Shown here piece by piece: positions 1 to 8,268 of a stretch of 64,000 nucleotides of DNA. The first letter of the stretch is position 1, and each line of letters begins with the position of its first letter. Source of the DNA: Akkermansia sp. (lineage in GTDB: Bacteria; Verrucomicrobiota; Verrucomicrobiia; Verrucomicrobiales; Akkermansiaceae); assembly GCA_017471985.1 (NCBI GenBank), contig JAFURE010000019.1:1-64000 (forward strand). Direction: 5' to 3'. A program made the position numbers and the translations under genes. The notes under the pieces are model-generated. The model was not told where the DNA came from, did not search any database, and saw only the letters and a list, made by a program, of their open reading frames with translations.

Positions 1-161
1 ATGGAAAGGAACTCCTGGAAAAGCGAAAGAGCAATAATTTCGACATCAGCGCAACGAGGCTTTCGTCCGCAATGCTGCAAGTTTCCGTAAGAATTCAAAA
101 AATCCAGAGAAAAAGACTTGCATATCTCCAAAATTCTGTCATACTGTCTGTGTGGTTGCAT
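1..161 (-). mobile_element. IS982-like transposase, N-terminal part (cut by window edge)
   Basis: Reading leftwards from an ATG at 159-161, 53 codons run open to the window edge. The peptide begins MQPHRQYDRILEICKSF and continues with GRKPRCADVEIIALSLFQEF. This resembles the start of IS982-family DDE transposases, which open with a kinase-like ILEICK-F-KD segment followed by a P-(R/K)-(F/C)-(S/A)-D-x-E-(V/I)-(V/I)-ALSL motif. The catalytic DDE residues would lie beyond the window, so it cannot be judged whether the element is intact. The element's end probably lies between here and the lipoprotein gene to the right. Family assignment rests on recalled motif similarity only. Confidence 0.6.
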
Positions 162-172
162 AGCTTGTTTGT

Positions 173-223
173 GCATGTACGTGTTTTAGCTTATTTATTG
201 TACTGCAAATAAACACGTTATGC
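173..223. repeat. Imperfect inverted repeat at the transposase flank
   Basis: Arms at 173-186 and 211-223 share ACGTGTTT/AAACACGT plus an outer GCAT/ATGC, separated by about 24 nt. It lies just upstream of the IS982-like transposase start. It could be part of the element's end or a separate hairpin. No target duplication can be checked because the other end is outside the window. Confidence 0.35.
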
Positions 224-240
224 AATCACAATTCTTCTTT

Positions 241-441
241 ATGACGAGTTTTAGTTTTTAATTTTTAATTATACCAACGCGTATTATCTCGCTTATCGGA
301 GCCCTGAGCGTCCTTGCTCTGAGCGCATGCCACCATCACCACCACCATGCACGTCACGGCGGCCCCCACATGTACCACAGCGCCCCCTCGCACCACGGCG
401 GCTGGCACTATTCCCCCGGGCGTCACCACCGTCACCACTAA
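241..441 (+). pseudogene. Histidine-rich lipoprotein, reading frame interrupted near its start
   Basis: From codon 268 onward the frame encodes a lipoprotein signal (IPTRIISLIGALSVLALSAC, lipobox LSAC) followed directly by six histidines and then about 40 residues rich in His and Gly. There is no ATG, GTG or TTG in the open part. The nearest in-frame ATG is 241, but a TAA at 259-261 separates it from the signal peptide. A weak promoter (CTGCAA at 203-208, 18 nt, CACAAT at 227-232) sits 8 nt before that ATG, matching the promoter spacing of other genes here, so 241 looks like the original start. Either this is a decayed gene beside an insertion element, or translation starts at AUU 268 or AUA 271. 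A metal-binding role is inferred from composition only. Confidence 0.5.
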
Positions 442-449
442 ACAAGCAC

Positions 450-482
450 AATCCCCCGCAGGTTCACACCGAGCAGGGGATT
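450..482 (-). terminator. Weak hairpin after the antiporter gene
   Basis: Seven-base arms AATCCCC and GGGGATT surround a 19-20 nt loop just past the NhaC stop. There is no clear T-tract, so termination is uncertain. Confidence 0.3.
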
Positions 483-507
483 GAGTTCAAGGAATAAAAG
501 AAGCGAA

Positions 508-1791
508 TCAATTGCGCTTAAAGATGATAAAGAGGATGCAGGCAACAGCCAGCGCGTAGTTATAAAAAAGGAAGGGAATGATATCAAGCGTGGCGATACC
601 GGCGAGAGAAGCTCCCATGAGCAACTGCGCACCGTAGGGCAAAACGCCCTGAACGATACAGGAAGTCGTGTCGAGCAAACTGGCCGCTCTGGGAGCGGAT
701 ATGTTGAAGCGCTCAGCCACGCAGCGCGCGATATCACCCACGGCCACAATAGCCACCGTATTGTTAGCAGTACAGAGGTTAGCAAAAGCCACCAACAGAC
801 TGATAGTAAACTCCGCCGCGCGGGTCGATCTGATTTTGGCAGTGAGGTGGGAAATGATATATTGCAAACCACCATTATAGCGAATAAGTTCCAGCAAGCC
901 GCCTGCCATCAGAGTCACGATAATGAGTTCCCCCATGTCAGTCATGCCTTTACCCATGGCTGCCGCCCAATCAATCATTTGCAATTCGGGAGAACACATG
1001 ACTGAAATTGATGTGGCAAACAAGCCCACAATCAGCACCAGCATCACATTCAGCCCGCAGATAGCAGTAATCAGAACAATGAGATAGGGTATCACCTTGC
1101 TGAACTCATAAGCATCGGCATGCACCACACCATCGTATTGGCAACCAAAGGCGATGTAAATCACCAGCACAAGCAGAGCCGCCGGCAATACCAGACGGAA
1201 GTTTGCCCGGAACTTGTCCTTCATCAGACACCCCTGAGTGCGGGTAGCCGCAATGGTAGTGTCGGAAATAAATGAAAGGTTATCACCGAAAAAGGCACCG
1301 CCAACCACAATACCGGCCACCATGGGCAAAGGAAGGTCTGCACTCACTGCCAGAGCCGAAGCCACCGGCATGAGAGCCACAATCGTGCCGACTGAGGTAC
1401 CGATAGCGAGCGAAATCAGGCATGAGGCTAGGAACAGCCCCGCAGGCAGCATGTTAGGCGGCAGGACAGACAGGGTCATGTTCACAGTAGCCGCCACGGA
1501 GCCAATGAACTTAGCAGAACCCGTAAATGCACCGGCAAGAATGAATATCCACACCATCATCATGATGTTGGTATTTCCGGCACCGGCCGAAAAGCGGTCA
1601 ATCAGTCGGTTGAGCGGCTTAGGCTTGCTCACCACAAATGCCCAGGCACATGCCGCAAGGAATGCCACGGTGACAGGCATTTTATAAAAATCGCCCGCAA
1701 ATAGAGAGGCAACGACATATACCAGGAAAAACACGAGCAGCGGACTGAGAATCCACAACCCACGACGATGACTATTGACAGGTAATTCCAT
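508..1791 (-). CDS. NhaC-family Na+/H+ antiporter
   Basis: A 427-residue polytopic inner-membrane protein with about ten hydrophobic segments. It fits the NhaC family of the ion transporter superfamily, which exchanges external protons for cytoplasmic sodium. The helix containing IGTSVGTIVALMP and the segment with GGAFFGDNLSFISDTTIAATRTQGC are characteristic; the second holds the conserved GDNLS-ISDTT region. The N-terminus is short and basic (MELPVNSHRRG) before the first helix. It follows the U32 gene by 13 nt on the same strand and is probably cotranscribed with it. Substrate cannot be decided by eye: some NhaC relatives exchange organic acids (malate/lactate) for sodium instead. Confidence 0.82.
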   Translation of the reverse strand: MELPVNSHRRGLWILSPLLVFFLVYVVASLFAGDFYKMPVTVAFLAACAWAFVVSKPKPLNRLIDRFSAGAGNTNIMMMVWIFILAGAFTGSAKFIGSVAATVNMTLSVLPPNMLPAGLFLASCLISLAIGTSVGTIVALMPVASALAVSADLPLPMVAGIVVGGAFFGDNLSFISDTTIAATRTQGCLMKDKFRANFRLVLPAALLVLVIYIAFGCQYDGVVHADAYEFSKVIPYLIVLITAICGLNVMLVLIVGLFATSISVMCSPELQMIDWAAAMGKGMTDMGELIIVTLMAGGLLELIRYNGGLQYIISHLTAKIRSTRAAEFTISLLVAFANLCTANNTVAIVAVGDIARCVAERFNISAPRAASLLDTTSCIVQGVLPYGAQLLMGASLAGIATLDIIPFLFYNYALAVACILFIIFKRN

Positions 1792-1804
1792 ATTGAGTAA
1801 AAAA

Positions 1805-4249
1805 TCATTTTGTTTCGGTTACGCCTATACGGTCAAGGGCATCGAGCTGTTCCAACAGCTCAGCGGGCTCAATTTTGCCACGCATGAGTGAGCGATAAGC
1901 CGATATGAGCGAGGTCGTCTGCTCGGGGCTTTCCTCGAGCAATTCCAGACGAAAACGCGTGAGCCCCATGCGGCGCATGCCCGCCACATAACGGGCGGCG
2001 GATTGAGCCTGCCCATTATAGAGCGTATTTCGGCAGCCCTCATCACTGCGCAGATAGTGCATGGCGTATGTTCTATCCATGACCCGCACACGGTGGTGCT
2101 CACAGGGGCGCCCGCAATCCATGAAGTTTCGCCCCTGCGACAGGAAGGTGCAGAACACACAGTGCTCCGTATGGAACATGGGGATGTGCTGGTGAAGTGT
2201 CAGCTCCAGTTCAGGACCGCACCCACTGCGCAGCAGGTCAGCCAGCTGGTGTGCATTCAAATCATACGATACAGTGACGGAGCGCATGCCATAGCCCCTC
2301 AGCACCTTCACACTTTCAGGATTTGCGGCATTGAGAGAAAAATCCGCCACCATCGGTAGCCCCTTTTCGCGGAAATAGCGAGCGGCGCCATGGTTACGCA
2401 CCAGCACCCCATCGGGGCGAGCCTCCATAATAAACTTAAAATAGCCGGCCTCCTTCGGTTTCATGATGCGCAGAGTAGCCACCCACACCGCAGTTCCGGG
2501 GTGCTCCGTACGAATCTGCTCTGCGACGGGTGCCAACTGCCGTAAATCACTGAAATCCAGGTACACACGCTTCACCCCGGCAGCGGCGGCGGCCAGAGCC
2601 TGCTCCGGCTCACGGCACAGAACTGACAACCTGTACTTGTCTGTCGGTTTGAGCGGTGCAAAATCCCCCTTCCACCCCGGCCAGTCCAAGGTAGCACGCA
2701 CCGGCTTCTGCTCGGCCGCCGGAAGTTGCTCCACCAGCTGACGGCGCATGCGGTTAAGCACACTCAGTGGCAGCATCAACCCCTCCTCGAGCTCATAGGT
2801 GCAGTTTCCCAGACTGTAACCGGTTCCACCCAGGCGGTTGAACTGCCCTTCTATGACAGCCGGTGTAAGCGGGCGGTTTTCGGCGGGTTCCAGCGGTTGC
2901 CCGCTCCCGACCGTCACACCGCGACACGTGGCGGTAAGTTCGGCCCCCATGCGCCCGCAAAAATGAATCTTGAGCTCCTGAGTGGGGGCCTCGACCTTAC
3001 GGGCAAAATTGCACCAGGTGCCATGCAGGAACTTATCGAGCGCCGGGTCGGCCGTCTTCCACAACAGATTACCGGGGCGAACGTAGCGCCAATCGATACG
3101 GCTACCCTTGCCATGGAAGAAGAGACGCGCCCCCTGCACCTTCCATATACGACCGCCCTGCTCTTCGTTGCGGTCCTGCCCGGCGTCTATCACAAAGCCA
3201 TCCCCGGGAGCCACGGGTATGGCCGGTACACCGGCCAGCTCCACCCAGCCCTCGCCCACACGCACAATGCGCCCTGCCAGAGCCCCGCGTTTCTTGCCGA
3301 AACGCCCATGAGTCAGCAGCGGGTGATTGGTTCCCTCGAGCCAGCCAAAGGAAAAACCGCGCGAGAACGCCATCTGCATGGCATAAAGGTCGGCAGAAAG
3401 TTTCTGCGGCGGCACCGGCTTGTTATTCAGGGCGGCATCGAGCGCACGCCTATAGGCACGAGTGGTAGCGGCCACGTATTCCGGGCTTTTCAGGCGCCCC
3501 TCAATCTTAAAGCTACGCACACCGGCCGCCAGCAACTCGGGCACACGCTCCAGCGCACAGAGATCCTGCGGTGAAAAGATATAACGGCGTTCCCCCAAAT
3601 CACGCAGGCGCCCATCGACCTCGAGCTTATAGGGCATGCGGCATGCCTGAGCACATTCGCCGCGATTGGCGCTGCGCTGCCCCAGACTCTCACTGGTCAG
3701 GCACTGACCGGAGTATGCCACGCAGAGAGCCCCGTGGCAGAATACCTCTATCGGTTTTGTCGTAGCCTTGGCGCAGGCAGCTATTTCTTTCAGCGAAAGT
3801 TCGCGTGACAGCACAATCTGTTGCGGGTCAAACATTTCATCCACCCAGGCCACGGCCTCCGGGCTGCTCACGGTCATTTGCGTGGAAATATGCAGCTCCA
3901 CCTGCCAGCGCCCCTCACGGCGGTAACGGCTGATGAGTGCCGCCAGCCCCAAATCCTGCACAATCACGCCATCCACTCCCGCAGCATCCAGACAATCCAC
4001 ATATTCCAGAGCCTCGCTCATCTCTGCCGGGAAGATGAGAACATTCATCGTCACATAGGCACGCACGCCACGCTCATGCAGAAAGGGCACCAGAGCCGCC
4101 AAATCATCCCGGGTAAAATTGTCGGCACGCATGCGGGCATTGAAACGGTCCAGACCGAAATACACGGCATTCGCACCGTTGGCTACAGCGGCGCGCACGC
4201 AATCCCAATTCCCCGCAGGGGCCAATATCTCAGGGGCAAGCTCTGACAT
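1805..4249 (-). CDS. Peptidase U32 family protein (RlhA/TrhP-like RNA hydroxylation)
   Basis: An 814-residue U32-family protein. It opens with EILAPAGNWDCVRAAVANGA, the standard N-terminus of the TIM-barrel part, and contains the cysteine cluster C-x8-C...NRGECAQACR used to bind a metal or Fe-S centre. Length and the long C-terminal half match the RlhA-type architecture (U32 plus DUF3656). Experimentally studied members (RlhA, TrhP) use prephenate-dependent chemistry to hydroxylate cytidine in 23S rRNA or uridine in tRNA; a protease role is not well supported. I chose ATG 4249 rather than the longer frame because a promoter (TTGCAA, 17 nt, GACAAT) ends 10 nt before it and homology begins there. 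Which RNA it modifies is unknown. Confidence 0.82.
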   Translation of the reverse strand: MSELAPEILAPAGNWDCVRAAVANGANAVYFGLDRFNARMRADNFTRDDLAALVPFLHERGVRAYVTMNVLIFPAEMSEALEYVDCLDAAGVDGVIVQDLGLAALISRYRREGRWQVELHISTQMTVSSPEAVAWVDEMFDPQQIVLSRELSLKEIAACAKATTKPIEVFCHGALCVAYSGQCLTSESLGQRSANRGECAQACRMPYKLEVDGRLRDLGERRYIFSPQDLCALERVPELLAAGVRSFKIEGRLKSPEYVAATTRAYRRALDAALNNKPVPPQKLSADLYAMQMAFSRGFSFGWLEGTNHPLLTHGRFGKKRGALAGRIVRVGEGWVELAGVPAIPVAPGDGFVIDAGQDRNEEQGGRIWKVQGARLFFHGKGSRIDWRYVRPGNLLWKTADPALDKFLHGTWCNFARKVEAPTQELKIHFCGRMGAELTATCRGVTVGSGQPLEPAENRPLTPAVIEGQFNRLGGTGYSLGNCTYELEEGLMLPLSVLNRMRRQLVEQLPAAEQKPVRATLDWPGWKGDFAPLKPTDKYRLSVLCREPEQALAAAAAGVKRVYLDFSDLRQLAPVAEQIRTEHPGTAVWVATLRIMKPKEAGYFKFIMEARPDGVLVRNHGAARYFREKGLPMVADFSLNAANPESVKVLRGYGMRSVTVSYDLNAHQLADLLRSGCGPELELTLHQHIPMFHTEHCVFCTFLSQGRNFMDCGRPCEHHRVRVMDRTYAMHYLRSDEGCRNTLYNGQAQSAARYVAGMRRMGLTRFRLELLEESPEQTTSLISAYRSLMRGKIEPAELLEQLDALDRIGVTETK

Positions 4250-4259
4250 GTCACCGCCT

Positions 4260-4288
4260 ATTGTCTGACAGATTGTCGCATTTTGCAA
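4260..4288 (-). promoter_or_regulatory. Promoter of the U32 gene
   Basis: TTGCAA (4283-4288), 17 nt, GACAAT (4260-4265). The -10 ends 10 nt before the ATG, giving a predicted leader of only about 3 nt. Confidence 0.5.
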
Positions 4289-4345
4289 GCCTAATCTTAT
4301 AGATTGCTCAAAGTATGTCCAGCAGCAGGCTGACGCAGCGAGAAC

Positions 4346-4374
4346 TTGCAGACTCTCACGGTATGCGCTAATAT
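4346..4374 (+). promoter_or_regulatory. Leaderless promoter of the L,D-transpeptidase gene
   Basis: TTGCAG (4346-4351), 17 nt, TAATAT (4369-4374), then 6 nt to ATG 4381. Transcription should start at the A of the start codon. Confidence 0.6.
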
Positions 4375-4380
4375 ACGCAC

Positions 4381-5118
4381 ATGAAATCCCTGTTCCGTTT
4401 CGTTCTGCTGGCGCTGCTGACATGTCTGGGAATTTCGCATGCCTCGGTCCCCCGCGATTGCAGTCAGGCCATCATCGGCATTGCAGACGGCTGGAACAGT
4501 TCTCACGTCACCCTCTCACTTGTTGAGAAAAATGCCCATGGTCAGTGGGTGCGCGTGCTGGGACCGTGGAAGGGACGACTTGGTCGCAACGGTCTGGTGT
4601 GGGGGCTGGGCCTGCACAGTAATCCTTGGTTGGCAACAGTTAAGCGCGAGGGCGACTTTCGCTCCCCCGCCGGCATATTCAGTCTGGGTGGCCTGTGGGT
4701 CACCAACAAAAAGCCCGTTCAGCACGACGCCCGTATTCCCTACGTACAGGTAGGCCCGGCGGATTTGTGGGTAAGCGACCCGGCCTACCCCCACCTGTAT
4801 AATCGCCACGTCCGACTGGACCACCCTGCCCGTACCGCTTGGGAAAAGAAGGAACAGATGCGCCAGAATGACTATGCCCACAGCATCAAGCTGCTCATCT
4901 GCCACAATACGGAATCCCCTGAAGTCGGGGCAGGTTCCTCCATTTTCTTTCATATCTGGCGCAGAGATGGCGCCGCTCCTACCGCCGGTTGCACCGCTAT
5001 GAATGAGCTACACCTCAGAACTATCATTGCCCGCCTGAACCCAAGCCGCAACCCGGTCTACATCCTTCTGCCGAAAGAAGAATATGCATCCCGCCGCCGC
5101 AGTTGGAGACTCCCGTAA
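4381..5118 (+). CDS. Exported L,D-transpeptidase-like (YkuD fold) protein
   Basis: A 245-residue protein with a signal peptide of about 21 residues (MKSLFRFVLLALLTCLG, then SHA). The body carries YkuD-type features: REGDFRSPAGIF, where the substrate-path segment usually sits, then a histidine at about residue 191 (FFHIW) and the TAGCTAM motif with Cys at about residue 204. This arrangement matches the HxxxxxxxxxxSxGC active site in which cysteine forms an acyl-enzyme. L,D-transpeptidases make 3-3 cross-links in peptidoglycan or attach proteins to it; the distant form with RSPAG-F and T-x-GCT is often of unknown substrate. It is divergent from the U32 gene, with a short shared promoter region. 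Confidence 0.75.
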   Translation: MKSLFRFVLLALLTCLGISHASVPRDCSQAIIGIADGWNSSHVTLSLVEKNAHGQWVRVLGPWKGRLGRNGLVWGLGLHSNPWLATVKREGDFRSPAGIFSLGGLWVTNKKPVQHDARIPYVQVGPADLWVSDPAYPHLYNRHVRLDHPARTAWEKKEQMRQNDYAHSIKLLICHNTESPEVGAGSSIFFHIWRRDGAAPTAGCTAMNELHLRTIIARLNPSRNPVYILLPKEEYASRRRSWRLP

Positions 5119-5127
5119 ACTTTCGGC

Positions 5128-5156
5128 TTGACAATGAAAGAATAAAAGCGTAGATA
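5128..5156 (+). promoter_or_regulatory. Promoter of the small exported protein gene at 5166
   Basis: TTGACA (5128-5133), 17 nt, TAGATA (5151-5156), then 9 nt to ATG 5166. The predicted leader is 0 to 3 nt. An AAAGG lies between -10 and ATG but would fall mostly upstream of the transcript start. Confidence 0.5.
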
Positions 5157-5165
5157 AAGGAAACA

Positions 5166-5678
5166 ATGAACCACTTTTTCCCCTTCCTCACCGCCGCAAC
5201 CGCTCTGCTGCTCAGTGCAGCTCAGGGCTCTGCTCAGGATATTACCGAAATCAGCAGGGAAACCCAGAACCTGAAATCAGACCGATTCTGGATCTGCACC
5301 ATCGGCGACAGCAAGGCCGCCATGACAGCCATCCGACTCGAATCCATCACCTCTGTCTCCAAGCACACCTACAACATCGGTACTCAGACCATCAGGGAGG
5401 TGACTATCGACACCACCGGTAACAACAGCGTGCGCATCTACTGCCTGAACACCAACCAGCAGGCTAATCGTTATGCAGAGCGAGCCAAAAACGCCCGACA
5501 GCTGCTGGACGCCAAAACCGGCGGAGCCGCTAATTATCCCTCGAAAAAGTTCCCGGAGGGTACCTACAGCCACAATATTGAGTTTCAGGTCGACACCGTA
5601 GACGATTTGGAAAAAATATACAATTCTGTCATGAAGGCCGTTATTTCGAACAAAGGCTGCAATTTTAAACTCAAATAA
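5166..5678 (+). CDS. Small exported protein of unknown function
   Basis: 170 residues with a clear signal peptide (MNHFFPFLTAATALLLSAAQGSAQ, likely cut after SAQ). The mature part is mixed alpha/beta with three cysteines (WICTIG, RIYCLN and KGCNFKLK near the C-terminus). It carries KSDRFWICTIGDSKAAMTAI and ends in Lys. I recognise no family. It lies between the L,D-transpeptidase and FKBP genes, both exported, so an envelope role is plausible but unproven. Confidence 0.72.
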   Translation: MNHFFPFLTAATALLLSAAQGSAQDITEISRETQNLKSDRFWICTIGDSKAAMTAIRLESITSVSKHTYNIGTQTIREVTIDTTGNNSVRIYCLNTNQQANRYAERAKNARQLLDAKTGGAANYPSKKFPEGTYSHNIEFQVDTVDDLEKIYNSVMKAVISNKGCNFKLK

Positions 5679-5701
5679 AATCAGGAATACAGTTTCTTAT
5701 C

Positions 5702-6535
5702 ATGAAAAACACAACACGCACAATACTGAGCCTGGGCATGGTAGCCCTGGCACCGCTTACATTCGCCCAGGATGCCCCTGCTCCGGCCCCCGCTCCCGCA
5801 GCGGCCCCTGCAGCTACCCCCTCTCCCGAGGAGGTTAAGCAGGTGTTCTCCTACCTGCTCGGTCAGCAGTTCGGTTCCCAGATGGCAATGGATGTCAACA
5901 CACTTCGTGCTGATGACTTCGATCAGGCTACTTTCTTCAAGGGTGTGGCCGATGGTCTGGCCAATAAGGTTGACCCGGAAATGAGACAGAAGGATGTCGC
6001 CGCCTGCATGCAGGCTTTCATGCTTGAGCTCCAGAAGCGTGCTGCCGATGCCGCCGCCGCCAATCTGGCTGCCGGCAAGGCTTACATGGAAGAGAATGGC
6101 AAGAAGGAGGGTGTAGTAACCACCAAGAGCGGCCTGCAGTACAAGGTGCTCAGCGCCGGTAACGGTCGCACCTTTGATGCCAAGAAGGACGGCTCTGCCG
6201 CCATCGCTTCCATCACCTACGAAGGTCGTCTGGTTGACGGCACGGTGTTTGACTCCAGCGCCACGCCTGTCGATATGCCTATCAACGGCGTGATTCCCGG
6301 CTTTGCCGAAGCCCTCAAGCTCATGCCCATCGGCTCTGAGTGGGAGGTAACCATCCCCGCTCAGCTCGGCTATGGTGAACAGGGCCCCGGCATTATCGGC
6401 AACAATGCCACCCTCATCTTCAAGCTCAAGCTTGAAGACATCAAGCCCGGCCGCGGCACTCAGGGCAACCCCATCGAGCTTACCCCCGAGATGCTTCAGC
6501 AGCTTCAGGAGAGCGGCATGCAGCCCATCAACTGA
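5702..6535 (+). CDS. Exported FKBP-type peptidyl-prolyl isomerase
   Basis: 277 residues: signal peptide (ending TFAQ, residues 1-21), a Pro/Ala linker to about residue 40, an FKBP_N helical dimerisation domain (about 42-135, starting SPEEVKQVFSYLLGQQFG) and a C-terminal FKBP domain (about 140-260). FKBP hallmarks are YEGRLVDGTVFDSS, VIPGFAEAL and PAQLGYGEQG, covering the binding-pocket aromatic and Gly-Tyr-Gly residues. This is the FkpA/FklB/Mip architecture, a folding catalyst for proline-containing proteins in the periplasm. A strong terminator follows directly. A weak TACAGT at 5688-5693 lies 8 nt before the ATG. Confidence 0.9.
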   Translation: MKNTTRTILSLGMVALAPLTFAQDAPAPAPAPAAAPAATPSPEEVKQVFSYLLGQQFGSQMAMDVNTLRADDFDQATFFKGVADGLANKVDPEMRQKDVAACMQAFMLELQKRAADAAAANLAAGKAYMEENGKKEGVVTTKSGLQYKVLSAGNGRTFDAKKDGSAAIASITYEGRLVDGTVFDSSATPVDMPINGVIPGFAEALKLMPIGSEWEVTIPAQLGYGEQGPGIIGNNATLIFKLKLEDIKPGRGTQGNPIELTPEMLQQLQESGMQPIN

Positions 6536-6563
6536 TAATAACATCACGTTCCCCACATTTTTC

Positions 6564-6593
6564 AAAAAGCCCCGCCCTGCGCGGGGCTTTTTT
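6564..6593 (+). terminator. Rho-independent terminator after the FKBP gene
   Basis: AGCCCCGC and GCGGGGCT form a perfect stem with a five-base loop, followed by a T run. The left side is preceded by As, so it may act in both directions. Confidence 0.9.
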
Positions 6594-6635
6594 GTGCCCG
6601 GATGAAAAAAATCACGGCAATTTTCAAAAAAAGAC

Positions 6636-6663
6636 TTGCCATTACGATGGAGATGTGTATAAT
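6636..6663 (+). promoter_or_regulatory. Promoter of the tRNA-Gly pair
   Basis: TTGCCA (6636-6641), 16 nt, consensus TATAAT (6658-6663), 47 nt before the first tRNA. Confidence 0.75.
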
Positions 6664-6710
6664 AGCGCCGCTCCTACGCCACCAGGCAGACGGAGCAAGC
6701 AGTAAGACAC

Positions 6711-6782
6711 GCGGATGTAGCTCAGTGGTAGAGCGCAACCTTGCCAAGGTTGATGTCGTGGGTTCGAATCCCATCATCCGCT
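6711..6782 (+). tRNA. tRNA-Gly (GCC)
   Basis: A complete cloverleaf: acceptor GCGGATG pairs with CATCCGC, the D arm is GCTC/GAGC, the anticodon loop TTGCCAA gives anticodon GCC, and the T arm is GTGGG TTCGAAT CCCAT. The discriminator base is T and no CCA is encoded, so the tail must be added enzymatically. Confidence 0.95.
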
Positions 6783-6793
6783 CTCACTTACAT

Positions 6794-6865
6794 GCGGGCG
6801 TAGCTCAGTGGTAGAGCGCAACCTTGCCAAGGTTGATGTCGTGGGTTCGAATCCCATCGCCCGCT
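6794..6865 (+). tRNA. tRNA-Gly (GCC), second copy
   Basis: Identical to the first copy except in the acceptor stem, where GCGGGCG pairs with CGCCCGC. Both sides changed together, so pairing is kept. It lies 11 nt after the first copy and is surely cotranscribed. No CCA is encoded. Confidence 0.95.
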
Positions 6866-6867
6866 CT

Positions 6868-6891
6868 AAAGCCCCTCGTCAGAGGGGCTTT
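6868..6891 (+). terminator. Terminator of the tRNA transcript
   Basis: AAAGCCCCTC and GAGGGGCTTT pair around a GTCA loop directly after the second tRNA. Confidence 0.85.
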
Positions 6892-6923
6892 ACTGTTCAA
6901 GCTCGGGCGCACGCACTTTGAGC

Positions 6924-6953
6924 TTGCCTTTTCAATATCACCTGCCCTATAAT
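6924..6953 (+). promoter_or_regulatory. Leaderless promoter of the thioredoxin-like gene
   Basis: TTGCCT (6924-6929), 18 nt, consensus TATAAT (6948-6953), 7 nt before ATG 6961. The alternative ATG at 6952 lies inside the -10 box and cannot be transcribed from this promoter. Confidence 0.65.
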
Positions 6954-6960
6954 GGAGCGT

Positions 6961-8268
6961 ATGAAGAAATCTGCACTTCTTGCCATCATCGCCCTGTTCA
7001 GTGCTACGCTTGCAGGCGCAGCCGAGCCTGCCATGAGAGCGGCTCTCGACAAGTGGGAACAGCAAATGACAGAATACCGAGCTGCACTCAAAGTTGCCCG
7101 AACCGATGAGCAGCGAGCAGCAGTACGTCTGCCCGATGGTGTTGAGGTAGCCACCGAGCTCTGGCGCAGTGTGTGCCATAAAACAGGGGAGCGAGAGGAA
7201 CTGGTGCGCCCGACTGCTGCAGAGCGCATGCGCGGCGCTACTGATGAGCGAAAAATGGTGCCTGTTTATGAGTTTGAGCAACCCTGGGCAGCCCCGGCGG
7301 TGGTGTGGTTCCTGAACAATCCGCAGGCATTTGCCAAGGTATTCAAGGGCAAGCAGCGACAGATATCCTACTACGCCAATGCCCTGCTCGAGAGCGTGAA
7401 CCGCGTGCACTACTCGAGCCCGGTCATCGGGGAGGCCTGCGCCAAACTCGCCGAGAGTCAGAGCGTGCGCGTGTATGAAATGTTGCAGAAAATCTACACC
7501 CGAAACCGGGACCTCACCTCACGCGCCAATGCGGCTATGGCCATGTGCATCATGCTCAGCAATCCCACCATTCAGGGAGCGGAAGGCAGTGCCGCCATGG
7601 CCCGCAGCAAGCAGCTCTACTTCCTGCGTCAGGCCGTGAGTGCCAGCCCCGAGAATGCCATGTTCGGCAACCGCACCCTCAGCGAAGCCGCTCTGGAAAT
7701 GGCATACATCCTGCGCAACCTGAGCGTGGGGAGTATACCCCCGCAGCTCTGTGTAACCGGCATGGACGGCAAACCTGCCATGTTCCCGGTCGCAGGCAAG
7801 GCCAATCTGCTTTTCTTCTGGTCGCCGGCCGAAAATGTGGGACTGAACGTTGTTTCCCGTCAGCACCAACTGGCTGAGCAATACCCCGGGCTCGTCTTCT
7901 GCCCCATCACCGTGCATGCCGACCATGGCGAATGGCTCATGGAGCTCAAGAAATATGGTGTAGTGGCCAACTGTTTCATGGACGACAAGGAAAACAGCAA
8001 CGGGCGCGCCTATCGCGTCACTCAGCTTCCCACGGCAGTGCTGGTCAGCCCCGACAGTCACATCCTCTACATCGGTTATCCCGGTTTGCCGCTCCAGACA
8101 GCTCTCGACAACCTGTATGCCGACCAAAAGGCGCAGGCTCCTAAAGTCATAATCGGCGGAGCTCCGATTGACGATGGCCCCGTCATTCAGCCGGGCTCCC
8201 AACCCACCGCCCCGGCAGCCGGCACAGATGAAGCCCCGGCCCTGCGAGACATGCCCGAAGACTTCTGA
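6961..8268 (+). CDS. Exported protein with a thioredoxin-like domain lacking CXXC
   Basis: 435 residues with a signal peptide (MKKSALLAIIALFSATLAGA). The N-terminal two thirds are helical with no recognised domain. About residues 265-390 resemble a TlpA/redoxin thioredoxin fold: a strand-rich start (ANLLFFWSP), a helix, and a QLPTAVLV segment at the position of the cis-proline loop. The redox motif that should follow FFWSP is replaced by AENVG, so no disulfide chemistry is expected. The C-terminus is a Pro/Ala-rich acidic tail. The start at 6961 was chosen because the promoter leaves no room for an earlier one. The stop codon overlaps the next start as TGATG. Confidence 0.7.
   Translation: MKKSALLAIIALFSATLAGAAEPAMRAALDKWEQQMTEYRAALKVARTDEQRAAVRLPDGVEVATELWRSVCHKTGEREELVRPTAAERMRGATDERKMVPVYEFEQPWAAPAVVWFLNNPQAFAKVFKGKQRQISYYANALLESVNRVHYSSPVIGEACAKLAESQSVRVYEMLQKIYTRNRDLTSRANAAMAMCIMLSNPTIQGAEGSAAMARSKQLYFLRQAVSASPENAMFGNRTLSEAALEMAYILRNLSVGSIPPQLCVTGMDGKPAMFPVAGKANLLFFWSPAENVGLNVVSRQHQLAEQYPGLVFCPITVHADHGEWLMELKKYGVVANCFMDDKENSNGRAYRVTQLPTAVLVSPDSHILYIGYPGLPLQTALDNLYADQKAQAPKVIIGGAPIDDGPVIQPGSQPTAPAAGTDEAPALRDMPEDF

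Noticed and set aside
331-348. Six consecutive histidines as a cloning tag
   Set aside because: The run sits in a naturally His-rich tail after a lipobox, uses mixed CAC/CAT codons and lies in ordinary chromosome. No vector sequence surrounds it.
6601-6814. Small frame overlapping the tRNA region
   Set aside because: It runs through the tRNA promoter and both tRNA genes and has no homology or start signal of its own.
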